NCBI RefSeq assembly: GCF_026151205.1
Contig: NC_087077.1
Location: forward strand, 310,001 to 374,000
Length of the DNA: 64,000 nt
Reading direction: 5' to 3'
DNA from: Bolinopsis microptera
Taxonomy: Eukaryota > Ctenophora > Tentaculata > Lobata > Bolinopsidae
Shown: in pieces, positions 15,236 to 27,010 of the stretch
How positions within the stretch are numbered: the first letter of the stretch is position 1
Layout of the letters: every line of letters starts with the position of its first letter
The notes under the pieces: generated by a model
Databases searched by the model: none
What the model was told of the DNA's origin: nothing
The model's input: the letters and a program-made list of their open reading frames with translations, nothing else
Position numbers and translations under genes: made by a program

Positions 15236-15261
15236 ATGTTCCGAATCAGCGTCCAAAAATA
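15236..15261. repeat. Left turn-around loop, copy 2
   Basis: Loop between GTCCCATGGGGGGTG and CACCCCCCATGAC. It carries gaatcagcgtccaaaaatac in the same plus orientation as the loop at 3,071-3,099, 12.2 kb upstream. Confidence 0.7.
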
Positions 15262-18200
15262 CACCCCCCATGACGTAGTTAAAATGCTTCCCCTGACAGT
15301 TATGGGCAAAAAACACATTTTGGTCTCGTGACAGTCTTACGCAATCCAATTGATCCAGTTTCCATCTCTCCATACGCTGAAACCTTGCAGCTAAGATCAC
15401 CTTTTCAGACTGGGCTCTTTGTTCCAAATGTGTAGTTTGACAAAGGTATAGCTGAACCACTCTCTCATGTACTACTGATGGCATCCTAACAGGGATAATG
15501 GTGAGAAATGGAATTATGATAAACTGTGATTAAATGAGATGATATACAGCTGATACGACGCAGGAGAAAGTTCAATGAATCAAATAGAAATTAAACAAAG
15601 AAATGAATGAAACAAATAGTCATACATTCCCTAACAGTCGAATAGGGTTCGAAAGTTGTAAGAATTGTATAAGACGAAAATTTTATGGTTGCCATGATAC
15701 AGCTGTATTATCAAGCTTTTACATATTTTAGGCTGTCAATCCCCTGTTTGCTATAAATTACATGGACAAATAGGCCAAATCGTTTGATCACATTATGAGG
15801 ACAGGGACAGCTTCTTTGGGTGCTGAGATGCACACCTCCTTCTCAAGAAACTGATTTTTAACCCATTAGAGCCGGCACCCAGCCGAATTTGCAGTAGTAA
15901 ATAAGCTGAGTGAGTTAACAGAAACTGAAATCAAAATTTCAGTTATTAGGTCGGAAAACGGTGATCCAAGAGATTAAGAAACAGACAGCTGAGAAAAATA
16001 TGCAAAGTTTCTGCTGATGAAATTGTTTTTAAATATGTAATTTGATAATAAATTATGTTGTGTGGGGAAATATTTAATATATATGTAATTTTTCACCCCA
16101 GAGTGCGATGATATTTATTGAGACATTGTGAGGATAAGTGATGTATACAAAAATTTTTACTTTACTTTACTTTACTTATACTTTTGATACATGATACACA
16201 AATCACTTGTTATTTGTAACAATTTGTACGAACGAAATGATCCCAGGGGGGACCTCCCAACCTACAGCTTATAATATAAATATTATGTATGTTTTGTAAA
16301 GTAGCTGTTGAATTGATTATAAACTTTATTTAAATGTCCCTGTGTACTCAGTGGTTAAATGGCTAGTCATTATATAATACAAGTTCTTTTACCCAAATTC
16401 AAACAACCCTCAAACTTGTATTAATGAGTGACCATAACTTAATAATGATATGACTTATTTTACTTTCTCTAAATCCCCTTGTTGGCACAGCTCTTCGACT
16501 ACAATAGTTATATACTCATCCAGCTTCCACATGTATCCTTACCAGGAATCCCCAATTCCCTTAACCCCACCCTCTAACCCATAAAGCAATTCCCAAACGA
16601 TACAGATGCCTCATCAAACCACCAAATCTAATCAACATCATCGCCACCACACCTACCCAACCATCCACCCCTTAAGCAACATTATTTCACTAATGTTATA
16701 ATATGTTCACGAAATCAATTCTTTACCTTATGCATATCCTAAATGAAAAAATAGTTACTAAATTAGTTTTTAAGTAATCAATGTCCCATTTTCCATTATA
16801 AATCAGACGGTCCCCCCATGATCTACTCATTCAGTGCAGCTAATTTCGCCGGTGGTGGCAGCCCAGAGGGCACCACACATCCCCCTGATCAATATTTACA
16901 ATAAAATGAGCGAAAAAGACTGACAGAAACCACCTAGGACCCCACCTCCTTGATGAGCCCCCACACAGATAAAAGAACCAGATATCCAAGAGTTGAAAGT
17001 GAGAAACGAAGTGCAAGTCGTAAACTCTACCTTTGAAAGAACCCCTAGCAATAGAGCCTCCTACAGACGTCACTCACATCAAAATGGCCGTCTTCACCTT
17101 CTGGCAAATCAATGTCAAGAGTCTGAAGGAAATGTTAGTGAGACAGCACCAGCACATCAAAGCCAAAATCTAAAGTCGTCAATCCAAATGCCCCCTGCTG
17201 CAGAACCTCTGGGGGTAAGTCTTGGCTTTTGACCTGTAAGGACTGTGGCAGTTTGGCACCTCTATGTGCAAACTTGAATGGTGCTGAATCTTACCCAGAA
17301 GGATTGATTCATTGCTTCCCAACTGGGGCTGTCCCCTGGTGCTTTGTTGCCCTAAGGGGTCTATAAAATTATTATACCCAAGACCAAAGCATCATAAGTC
17401 GGCTAAGTTAGCAAATGCATTGCAAACAACTTGCAATGCCCAAACCAATCACGCTGAGTAATTGAGTCCCTGGAGGGGGTTATAGACAGCAAAAATGAAG
17501 CATATCACCCAACCCACGACTGACTTCTTCATCAATACAACATCAGCTGACAGAGCGACCCAAAACATAGCATCCTTAAAAACACTCCTAACCGCCTCCT
17601 CCTCCGCAAATGAACACTACGATCCCCCACAACCACCACAACCCCCTAGGTGGGCCCCAATTCAAGTAGAAAGCGTTCAGTTCAATCCAACCTGTACCTG
17701 AATATATAGCTCATGGAAAACCATCTAAGACTACACACTGAGAAAGAAGAGAGCGACCTCATGAACATGCTACAGAATCAACTCGCCGAATTCGCATTAG
17801 AGGGCAAAGAAATGTACTTCAATATGGAGAGCCTACAAGTACATGGTTCAAGTCAAACCCTTTGGTGATGCCTGAACATCAGAAACTGATGGAGCGTTCT
17901 CAACAATAGTATGGTTCTTCACACCAAGAGGAAAGGCAACCACTACAGAACAAAACCAGCCTAGTGAACATGATGATGATAAGGAGTCAACTCTCCAGCA
18001 CACGCAGACAATGAGGGGATATTGACCCAAAGTCATCTATTTCACCATATCTCTAGGGATCCCACCACCTTCAGTTTAGTGAACTTACAGTCTGACCGAA
18101 ACAAAAATGTCAAATGTAATAGCACGAAGCATGTACCAGAATGAAATAGGCATATCCAAGACTTTCTTTCAAACACACCATCAAAAAGACGACGATGATT

Positions 18201-18530
18201 CGGTCCCATATGACGCATTTCGCTTCAGTCATAACATTCAGGCCATCCATTGGTCAAACTTCACCAACTATTCTCAAGGGGATTCTAACGTTGGGCCTGA
18301 TAACATTCGGAAGCGAGCAACGGGTAAACTTGGTGAATCGACCCCTGGCCTCAGAATCTTGGGCACCTACAATAGACTCAATAGACCCCCTATCATGCAC
18401 ATCATACCGTAATGTTGTGCTAATGGTGCACTAATGACCTTAAGAACACAGTTACAGACCAAAAGGACAAAGAACTTTATAAGCAATATAAAACAAAACT
18501 TAGTCTGATAAGAAGTACAACCCTAAAAGT
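15262..18530 (+). pseudogene. LINE family A, second plus leg (5' region, ORF1, start of endonuclease)
   Basis: Repeats 3,100-6,350 with indels. Open pieces include 16,993-17,232 (SEGNVSETAPAHQSQNLKSS, then PPAAEPLGVSLGF) and 18,107-18,412 (NIQAIHWSNFTNYSQGDSNVGPDNIRKR), which are ORF1 and linker segments of the LINE. A stretch near 17,355-17,380 (aaggggtctataaaattatt) is absent from the other legs. Homology to the other legs stops at about 18,530. Confidence 0.6.
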
Positions 18531-20354
18531 AAAAAAAAACATCAGTGGAAAGGTGCACTGTCAATCATTATTGCTTCATACCTCCAGTTCTCCTGTATGT
18601 GCAATTCTCACTGCTATGTATGCTCCTCATTTGTATCAATTATATTGATGCTACATTGTTATAGAATATGAAATAATTCTTAACCGTATTAATTTATTAA
18701 CTTATTGTAAATAGCAAGTTTGACAAAGGGATTACGTTTATTTTACCCGGAGTTCGTTTAAGTTTAGTATTGTAAATAGTTAATTTGACGAAGTCTATTT
18801 TACCCTGAGTTATGTTTTAGTTCAATCTTGACACAATTTTAAAATTAAAATTTAATTATTTTATATAATATGTATTGTCCATAACTAGGGTGGCCTGCTA
18901 ACAGAACCATGATATGCCTTGATTCATCCTTCAGCACAGAGAAAAAGCTCCCTTTTTTATACATTATGATTACAGAGGATCTGATATTTAGATATATATT
19001 GCTGTGCTGTAAAAATTGACTTTATTTATTCATTTTATTTATTTATACTCAATCAAGATTTTTGTAAACACGACACACTGAGAATGAGTAACTGAACAGA
19101 ATTCTGACCTTAGGTCTACTAAATATACTCTACAAATAATACATGTTATACTGTTATTTTTACACACACTACACATAACATTACGTGATCTCTAACACAG
19201 TGATCTTAAGGGTTCAAAAATGTTTGCGGCCAACACTTGCCTATGATGTGTATTTCAGGATTACCACTATTGTGAACTCAAGTCAGCGACTGAACAGATC
19301 AACCTTAGGACTACACACAAACACAAATACACACTACACATAAAATATTTATTTCATACTTAAGAATACACTCAAGTATAAACGTAACACAACTTCATAA
19401 TTATATCAGCTGGCTACTTCCTCATGAATTAGGGCATTTTTATTGTTAACTCGTCATTATCTTGACAGTAGCCTATGAAATTCTCTGCGGACTGTACTAA
19501 TAATTATTAATTATCTAGAATAGAACTTATAAAAGATTGTGATGATTCATAGTTCACGTTAAAATTTGTTTTCCTATTGTGATTATTCTAAATTAGGGAA
19601 AATATGTTTATTTGTTCCAAACTGATAAAATTTTGATCATTGCAAATGTTCGTGACTTAATCTAACTCGTTTCACTTGTTAATTTTGCAAAGGAAAGGTA
19701 TTATTTCTTCCCAAGATATAAAATGATTAGACGATATAATATGTTAAGTATAATAATCTAATGTGAAAGGGGTATGGGTCCGAAACCCATAATCTTTCGC
19801 CAGCCATCTAATAGATAATATTCACATTTAATTTGCAATTTATATCTTTGAATTACACAACATAAATTGAATCATACTATAGTGTAGATTTTCTGTCACA
19901 ACAAGACTGCAATCATAGTATATTAAGTAAAACAAAATTTTAAGTAAAACAAAATTTAAATTTTATTGCCATTTCAATGAATAATGATATCATAATAAAT
20001 ATAAGTAGACATCCGATAATAAACTTGTTACATCCAGTACAACCCAAGATGTCAGCCGACGCGACTCACAAAAATAAAGAAAGAAAGCTAGCATGTTCAT
20101 TGTTCATAGTTTTTCTAACGAGCATACTTAGGCTGTACGGAAATAGCTTTAATTCTACGTCATATTAGTAACAAGCTTTTATCTCAGACAACAATTGTTA
20201 TCTGGTCCAAAAGTCTTGTCTCCAAAAACTCATCTGGACTAGTGTTTCGGGGTGTGCAAAAGCTTTCAGGCCCGCACATTCCTTGCCCGGTTAGTTGCCT
20301 GTCCTTATTCACAACCCAATCAGCAGTCAATGGCAAAAAGCCTTACACCAAATA
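18531..20354. other. AT-rich stretch, no gene seen
   Basis: No convincing coding frame or RNA gene. 18,880-19,060 resembles a LINE 3' untranslated end: the phrase ctagggtggcctgctaacag parallels the family B 3' end at 22,909-22,928. A short direct duplication aagtaaaacaaaattt lies at 19,925-19,957. A small hairpin, tatgggt-ccgaa-accca, sits near 19,770. A 63-codon frame at 19,977-20,168 has no supporting feature. Confidence 0.45.
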
Positions 20355-20689
20355 AGCATGGATCATTAAAGAGACAGTAAAACGACTTGGTAAGTTATCA
20401 ATGAATTAAGGGAAATGCAAAAAAACATAAAGCCTCAATACTGTGTCGACGGAGTACGCATCACATAACGTAGACTCATAGCCAACAAATTTAATGAGTA
20501 CTTTGGTCTTTGCCTCAATAGCGTCGAAATTGAATGAACAAGTTGATGGGGAAATGAAAATTGAGCCACTTCCTTCATTTGTTGAATTTTTACTAAAAAC
20601 TAACCCAAATTCGATGTACTTAACAGACTGCACTGAGGGTGAAATATCTCATATCATTTCTGAGCTACAAAATGGCAAAGCTAGTGATT

Positions 20690-23045
20690 TCATTATCCAA
20701 AGATTTCATTATCCAAAGAAAACAGACGTACAAATATTGTTCAGGACCTTACTGTGAAAAGTGCAAAAAACGATTTGAAAGGTATTTGGAAAACTATCAA
20801 ACATGCTTCAAACTTACCTGGAAAAATAAGTAGCTCTTCCCCAAGCAACTTAAATGTTAACGGAGTTAACCTGCATTTTGCCACAGTTGGTACAATAATA
20901 CAAGAATCAATTAAGGAAAAGGATTCAGACGACTTTCTAGAATATATGCCGCCTCCACCAGAGTGTAAACTCTCTGTATTCGAAGAGGTGACTGTTGAAC
21001 AAGTAAAAGAATATATACTCAGTATACCATCAGATAAATCTATTAACGATATCATGCCCATTAAAGTATATAAGTATATTATTCCCCAAATCATCGATCC
21101 AGTAGCTCATATTATAAACCTTAGTATGAAAAGTGGAACAATGCCGTTGGCATGTAAAATTGCATCAGTCACTCCAATTCTTAAAACTGGTGACCCTAAT
21201 GATCCAAATAACTACCGGCCAATATCCATACTCCCCCTACTTGGAAAATGCATAGAATATTTTGTTAACCAACAGCTCACAGAGTATGTTGAAACAAATA
21301 AACTGCTTACCAACAATCAGTATGGATTTAGAAAAGATCATTCCACCACTTTTCTAATGCTTAATCTATTTGATAAAATATTTACGTCTAAAGAATCACA
21401 GAAGAAACCTGCAATTGTATTCTTAGATATTAAAAAGGCCTTTGACACAGTAAGCCATAATATTTTATTGAAAAAACTTAAGTATTATGGAGTTGATGGC
21501 TTTGTCATAAAGTGGTTCAAAAGCTACCATGGGGACAGAAAGCAGCACACCAAAATACGTGGTAATGTAAGCACATCACTCCCTGTTAAAACAGGTGTGC
21601 CACAGGGTAGCATATATTAGGACCAATTCTATTTAGTTTATTCATAAATGATCTCAGTAGAAATTGCACACAATCTACTGTTTACTTATTTGCAGATGAC
21701 AGTGCACTATATTTTGATAACATTTCCCGAAGCATATATGAAAATGTAATTAAGGATATGAAAATTGTGTATGAATGGCTTAGAATCAACAAGCTGAGAC
21801 TAAATGCTGCAAAATCTTCATTCATTGTATTTGATAGATATCCTAATCTAGACACGTTGTCAATCCCTCTGGAGTTGGAAAAAGAATGCCTTTTTATAGA
21901 AGAAACTAAATCTCAAAAATATTTAGGTCTCATGATAGACAATTTATTGAACTTTCAAGACCATATTGATTATGTGAAATCAAAAATTGCTAAAAGAATA
22001 GGGGCATTATACAGGTCGAAAAGTCTTCTTCCACTGAAATATAGAAAAATGTTTGTAAATGCTCTTATGCTCCCCCAATTTGACTACCTGGATATAATAT
22101 GGTGTAGGGCTGCCAAAACCAAACTTAATTCTCTTGATATATTATACAAGAAAGTAGCAAAAATTGCACTGGATGTTCATTGGCAGGAACCATCAGTAAA
22201 TGTATATCGAAACATGAAGTGGTTACCCTTACACTTAAGAAGACAACTCCATCTATCAACATATATGTATAAAATTCTTAATGAGGCTGCACCATCATCA
22301 TTCACCGGTAAATTTTCTTATGTATCCGGAGGATCACGTGATGCTGAGAGGTGCAACCTTTATATTCACAAATCCAGAACACACAAAACCTTTACATATT
22401 TAGGTGCAAAATGTTGGAATACAATTCCAGAGAACATAAGGATTAAGGACTATAAAATGTAGTGTAAATTTCTCACAATGTATGAAATCTAAATTTATGT
22501 CAGATGTAATTCAAGGAGTCTCATCCTATGAAATAAACAATAGTTTCGACTATTTCTACACTCTAGCTATGTGACAACTGAAACAATTTTTAAGGTGCTG
22601 GAGTTTTTGTCGGGTGGAAAGGCCCCCTGCGTTATATGACCTATTTTCAGAAGTATAGAACTTTAAACATCTCCTTTATTCGTTCCCATTTGTTATCATT
22701 GCCATTCTATTATTGTTCTATACTTCTCTGTGTATAACTGTAAATAATATTACTTACGAAATTCCAAAGTGGGCATCTATGTAATTTTCAACTTTAATTG
22801 TTACCTTCATGCCCACAGTTCACTGTTAAATCATATCTTATTTTACCACTCATTAATTTATTACTTATTTTGTTTTACAATTTACATGCTATATCCTTAT
22901 GTCCCTAGAAGGGTGTTCTGCTAACAGTTTTTGACTGACTTGAATGTCCTGCACAGCAGATTGAAGCTTCTTAAATTATTTTTTATTCTTATTGTATTGC
23001 TGTGTAAATTTGATTCTAGTTCTAATTCTAATTCTAATTTCACCA
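20690..23045 (+). pseudogene. LINE family B inserted in family A (CR1/Jockey-type RT)
   Basis: 20,754-21,620 encodes the linker and RT N-terminal half: NYRPISILPLLGKCIEYFV, QYGFRKDHST, FLDIKKAFDTVSH and KTGVPQGS. An extra dinucleotide at about 21,612 (catatattagg where catattagg is expected) shifts the frame. The next frame continues ILGPILFSLFINDL and the catalytic YLFADDSALYF (about 21,618-21,760), and 21,758-22,462 gives the thumb and C-terminal domain. The 3' UTR ends in a (TTCTAA)n tail at 23,015-23,040. ATTTCA occurs at both junctions and may be the target duplication. No endonuclease is present, so the copy is 5'-truncated. A 3' fragment of the same family lies at 58,968-59,292. Confidence 0.8.
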
Positions 23046-23851
23046 TCAGACGCATCAGTGTTATTAAAAAGGCCTCACACATTCTCAACCCAGTGCTTTC
23101 CATACAATACAACTAAACCTTTAAATGTCAACAGGATGCTTTCCCGCCATCCTTAAGATAGGTTAAATTAGCCCCATCTACAAAAAAGATAACGAAAAAT
23201 TCTCCCAATTTTTGGTAAAATTTTTGAAAAGGTTATCTACTCACGGCTTTATGGTTTTCTCTTGAGTCAGGGAATACTGCACGATAGCCAGTTTGGGTTC
23301 CGAAAAGGTCATTCAACATCACATGCACTCAACTACTCAGTTCACTACATTCAGCAATCACTCAAAGCTTGTAATCATGTTTTAGGAATCTTTATCGACC
23401 TAAGTAAAGCATTTGATACAAAAGATCACTCAATACTTCTCAAAAAATTAAACACATACGGGATCAGAGGACGGGCACACAAACTCCTGGAAAGTTATCT
23501 TTCCGACAGTAAACAATATGTTGGTGTGCTCAATGAAATATCTGATACTCTACCTGTGCTTTTTGGAGTGCCACAAGGGATCTGCTTAGGGCCCCTTCTG
23601 TTCTTAATTTACATAAACGATCTTACAAACTCTGAAAAGAACTCTAAATTTGTTCTATTTGCTGATGACACAAATATCTTCGTCGCTGCAAAAAGTAAAA
23701 GCCTAGCATACAAAAAAGCCAATGAAGTCCTAAGTTCCGTACACCGCTACATGCTTGCCAATAAACTTCACATAAACACTGGCAAGAGCTGTTACCTTGA
23801 ATTCTCAAACTCTCGATCCAACAAAGATGAAGATACACCCTCTGATCAAGT

Positions 23852-24316
23852 CAGTAAACGACCGGGGGTAGGATTTGGCCGGGGCCGGGAATGTCCAAAT
23901 TTTGCCGGGGCCGGGAATTGGCCGTTCTGGAATTTGGCCGGGCGGGCCGTGAATTTAATAAATCAACGGCCAAGTTAGAACTTTTCAGGACTTAGGATCT
24001 GAACTTATTTTTACATGACAATATAATGTTTGTATCAATTGAGCAGTTTAGAAGGTAATCAGATTTCATATAATATATTTTGATAAAATAATTTTGTTCA
24101 GCTGAAACAGTAAATAAAAGTTGGCCTCTGGACATCATCCTTTCAATATTGAAAATCCATTTTAAGATTTATATGAAAGTTTTAGGCCGATTTCGATCAA
24201 AAATTCCCGGCCAAATTCACAGGCAAAAATTGAAAATCGGCCGGGGCCGGGGCTGGGAAGAAATAGCTCCCCCGGCGCCGGGATTTCACGGCGCCGGGAA
24301 TCCCGGTCGATTACTG
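23852..24316. mobile_element. 465-bp hAT-like MITE, GC-rich ends
   Basis: Begins CAGTAAACGACCGGGGG and ends CCCGGTCGATTACTG. These are imperfect terminal inverted repeats starting CAG, as in hAT elements. A perfect 8-bp duplication GATCAAGT flanks it (23,844-23,851 and 24,317-24,324). Removing it and one duplication restores the family A reading frame (SDQV then INING). The ends are rich in GGCCGGGG motifs while the core is AT-rich. It encodes nothing. Confidence 0.85.
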
Positions 24317-25340
24317 GATCAAGTAATCAATATCAATGGCATACTTTTGGAGAGAGTACATGAAACTAAATTCTTAGGTGTAACAATCGATGAAGACCTA
24401 AACTGGAACGCACATAGAAGGAAATTAGCAAAAAACTAGCCAGCTGCTGTGGCATGCTAAATAGAATTAAAGATAACATTCCCACATCACTCCATAAAGA
24501 TCTGTATCACACTCTGTTTGAAAGCTATCTTGCATATGGTATAACTGTCTGGGGAGGCCGAGGGGCATCTAACAGAAAACTTGAACCTCTGTTCAAAGCA
24601 CAGAAAATGTGTGCCCGCATAATGTTTGGAGATAAAGAAGCATACTTGGATAAATTTAAAACTAGTGCACGATGCAGACCCTACGGGGAGCAAATCCTGT
24701 GCAAGGAATTCTACAGAAAGGAGCATACAAAACCCATCTTCGACACCCATGAAATCATGAGTGTGCATAATCTGTACTTCTACCATTGTATTAATGACAT
24801 CTTCAAGGTCTTGAAATATAGAACTCCTATATCACTATACTCCCTCTTTGAAAAATCTGGCAGACTTGGCAAAGAGACACTCATTCTCACACCTAAACCA
24901 TCAGACAGCTACATATACAGAGCAGGGACAATATGGAATACAGTACGACAAAATCTCATGCTAACTACATTCACCTGTTATAAGCCCAATCACCTCAAAT
25001 CATCCATAAAAATCACCATCACTCGCACTTAAACGGAAGGAGAACCAAATGACTGGAACTTAGCCTTAAACAGCGTTCGACAAAATTCAAAAACTTTAAA
25101 ATTGACCTTGCCTAGATTACTTAAGCTTGAAAAAGCGGTAATATCTTAGCAAAATATAACTTGCAGCAGCCCCATACCTTGTCATGAACATAATATCGAA
25201 ACTACCTCTGTAATCACATCTTTCAATTATAGTTTAAGACATCCATCCTGCATCGTGTTTCCAATATTAGAATTTATGATATGTATTGATTGAATAATTG
25301 GTAATAAATTTAACTTTTGTTTTATTAACTTTTGTTTTAT

Positions 25341-25961
25341 TTCTCTGGGTGCAAAATGAATATATAATATAGGTTTATTAGTTTTATAGAAATTTAAAAG
25401 TTCTATAGAATTTTATTATAGAAGGATTATAAACATTTTGTTTGTGTGTTTTGTGTTATGCATTTTTATACCTATTTTAGAAGAGATTTTTATAGAATGT
25501 TAGAAGTGCAGCAGGGTCAGTTTCAGACGAATTAAGCATAAATGACATCATTGCCATGTCTGAAGTGGTTTGTAAATGGGCCATTGTTAGCCCCAAGCGT
25601 TTTGGTCCGTCATTCCTGCCACTCAGCATTGCCTACTGTAAAGTAGAAATTTTTCTGAGACAATAGAGAAACTGACCTTGTCTCACTAAATTCAACCACT
25701 TTCCATAATAAAATTACTAACAAATAAAGTTTTTTAAATAATTATATACAACCACTAAAGAATATTTCCTCAAGTTTACTTCTAGTTAACTAATTCGTGG
25801 TTTAAGCTCTTATTTTATTTATGAAAGGAATGTAAAATAAAACTTATTGTTTCATTGAAAACTTATTGTTTCATTGAAAACTTATTGTTTCATTGAATAA
25901 TGCTTCTCGCAACCACTTGTAGGTTAACAACCTACCAGGACGCGCGCCGAGTTGGACTCGT
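25341..25961. other. AT-rich stretch, no gene seen
   Basis: No coding frame. Contains a threefold direct repeat of about 20 bp (acttattgtttcattgaaa) at 25,840-25,900. Confidence 0.5.
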
Positions 25962-26181
25962 CAATATATGGAACAGATATTTTACAAGTATCACCCGTTG
26001 AGAATCAACTGCTCGCAATACATTATTGCTTAAAAATTGTTAAATATGCTCGCTATACACTTAACTTTTAGATTCCGCATTTATATGTACATATTAGTTC
26101 ATAATACCAAATAACAATAATAAATAAATTAAAAGCATGAAGAGGTCCAAAACCAACTCAAGCATGATACCAGATTAGAAC

Positions 26182-26242
26182 CAACATTGAACACATTGTC
26201 ATCGGAAGCTGCAAGCTTCCGATGACAATGTGTTCAATGTTG
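26182..26242. repeat. Perfect 29-bp-arm hairpin with GCA loop
   Basis: Arms 26,182-26,210 and 26,214-26,242 are exact reverse complements (start CAACATTGAACACATT, end GGAAGCT), separated by GCA. Confidence 0.9.
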
Positions 26243-26546
26243 TTATTATGCAGTCACCTTCAGGCGGTGTCGACGGATTATGTGAAAAGGCTTTTTGACA
26301 GGCTGTGCCCTTACAATAATTAAATTGAACCATTGCCTGTTACGATGTACATATGAGTGTTGGATAATTGAGCCATGCAAGTGCTCGCGCGCACATTTGA
26401 ACTGATCAATAGGTTTATCAAAAAGCATAATGCAAATAGCGAGTGAAAGGAAGGAACAAAAATTTGTATTTGATCTCAAGCACATGCAAGCGCGCGTTGT
26501 CACGTGGCTTCACATAGCCATGAGTCTAAGCGTACTGCGTAACGCA

Positions 26547-26745
26547 CAGGAGGGGCTAAGTGCAAAGAAACTGCTGCTCACTGCTGCTCACTGCTGCTCA
26601 CTGCTGCTCACTGCTGATCACTGCTGCTCACTGCTGCTATGGGCGCGCGCGACAGCAGCAGTGAGCAGCAGTTAGTAGCAGTGAGCAGCAGTGAGCAGCA
26701 GTGAGCAGCAGTGAGCAGCAGTTTCTTTGCACTTAGCCCCTCCTG
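26547..26745. mobile_element. 199-bp foldback made of CTGCTGCTCA repeats, hAT-like
   Basis: The ends are inverted copies: CAGGAGGGGCTAAGTGCAAA and its complement, closing with TTTGCACTTAGCCCCTCCTG. Inside each arm is a run of the 10-mer CTGCTGCTCA (left) or its complement (right), so nearly the whole element can fold. Flanks gtaacgca and tgaacgca match at 6 of 8 positions, consistent with a decayed 8-bp hAT duplication. CAG termini support that assignment. Confidence 0.7.
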
Positions 26746-27010
26746 TGAACGCACCTTTGGCGGTTACGCACTACTGCAAGCAAAAGGGGTCTGGTTAAAG
26801 CAATCGCGTGACTTAAACACTGCAATATCATTGGTCATCTTTATATTCGATGAGAAATACAAAGTAGAGCGCTTTTTCTATAATCCATGGTGAGTGAATT
26901 AGTAAAACCGACATGAGCCTTGGGGAAATTCGAAAAGTAAAATTTAAGCGTTTTGAGCGTCGTATGAAGTTTTACGGGTGATACTCGTAAAATATTTGTT
27001 CCATATATTG

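Larger units (their letters stand above)
961..18530. repeat. Chain of long inverted repeats, probable uncorrected multi-pass read
   Basis: Four legs of one sequence alternate in strand: 961-3,070 (minus), 3,100-9,099 (plus), 9,162-15,235 (minus), 15,262-18,530 (plus). Turn-arounds lie near 3,085, 9,130 and 15,250, about 6.05 and 6.12 kb apart. Landmarks recur in every leg, for example the AGTAAAGTAAAG tract, the phrase on caccaccggcgaattagc, and the LINE ORF1 segment. Legs differ mostly by single-base insertions and deletions, often in homopolymers, which breaks all reading frames. The same LINE at 20,355-25,030 keeps long frames. Leg spacing, error style and loop polarity fit a dumbbell molecule read round several times. 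A true 12.2-kb tandem array with inverted halves is the alternative. Confidence 0.8.
20355..25340 (+). pseudogene. LINE family A, 5'-truncated copy, split by two insertions
   Basis: Same family as the inverted-repeat legs but with long frames. 20,355-20,690 encodes the region before the RT. After the family B insertion the RT resumes at about 23,050 and runs open at 23,262-23,850: FGFRKGHSTS, FIDLSKAFDT, GVPQGICLGPLLFLIYINDL and the catalytic FADDTNIF. The 465-bp MITE interrupts the thumb region. Coding resumes with INGILLERVHETKFLGVTID at 24,330-24,435. A frameshift near 24,437 then leads into the C-terminal domain, 24,454-25,032. The 3' end carries repeated taacttttgttttatt at about 25,308-25,340. 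The copy is inactive. The RT catalytic Asp pair is intact. Confidence 0.8.
25962..27010. mobile_element. Sequence bounded by 36-bp terminal inverted repeats
   Basis: 25,962-25,997 (caatatatggaaca...cacccg) and 26,975-27,010 are inverted copies with about two mismatches. The 1.05 kb between has no transposase frame, so this looks like a non-autonomous or degraded DNA element. It contains the two foldbacks listed next. No clear target duplication was seen. Confidence 0.55.

Noticed and set aside
961-18530. Genuine cluster of four LINE copies or a giant palindrome
   Set aside because: Indel-dominated differences, equal leg lengths and same-polarity loops fit a read artefact better. Kept as the alternative pending read data.
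19760-19800. tRNA-like hairpin around tatgggtccgaaaccca
   Set aside because: Only one stem-loop is present, with no A and B boxes or cloverleaf in the surrounding bases.
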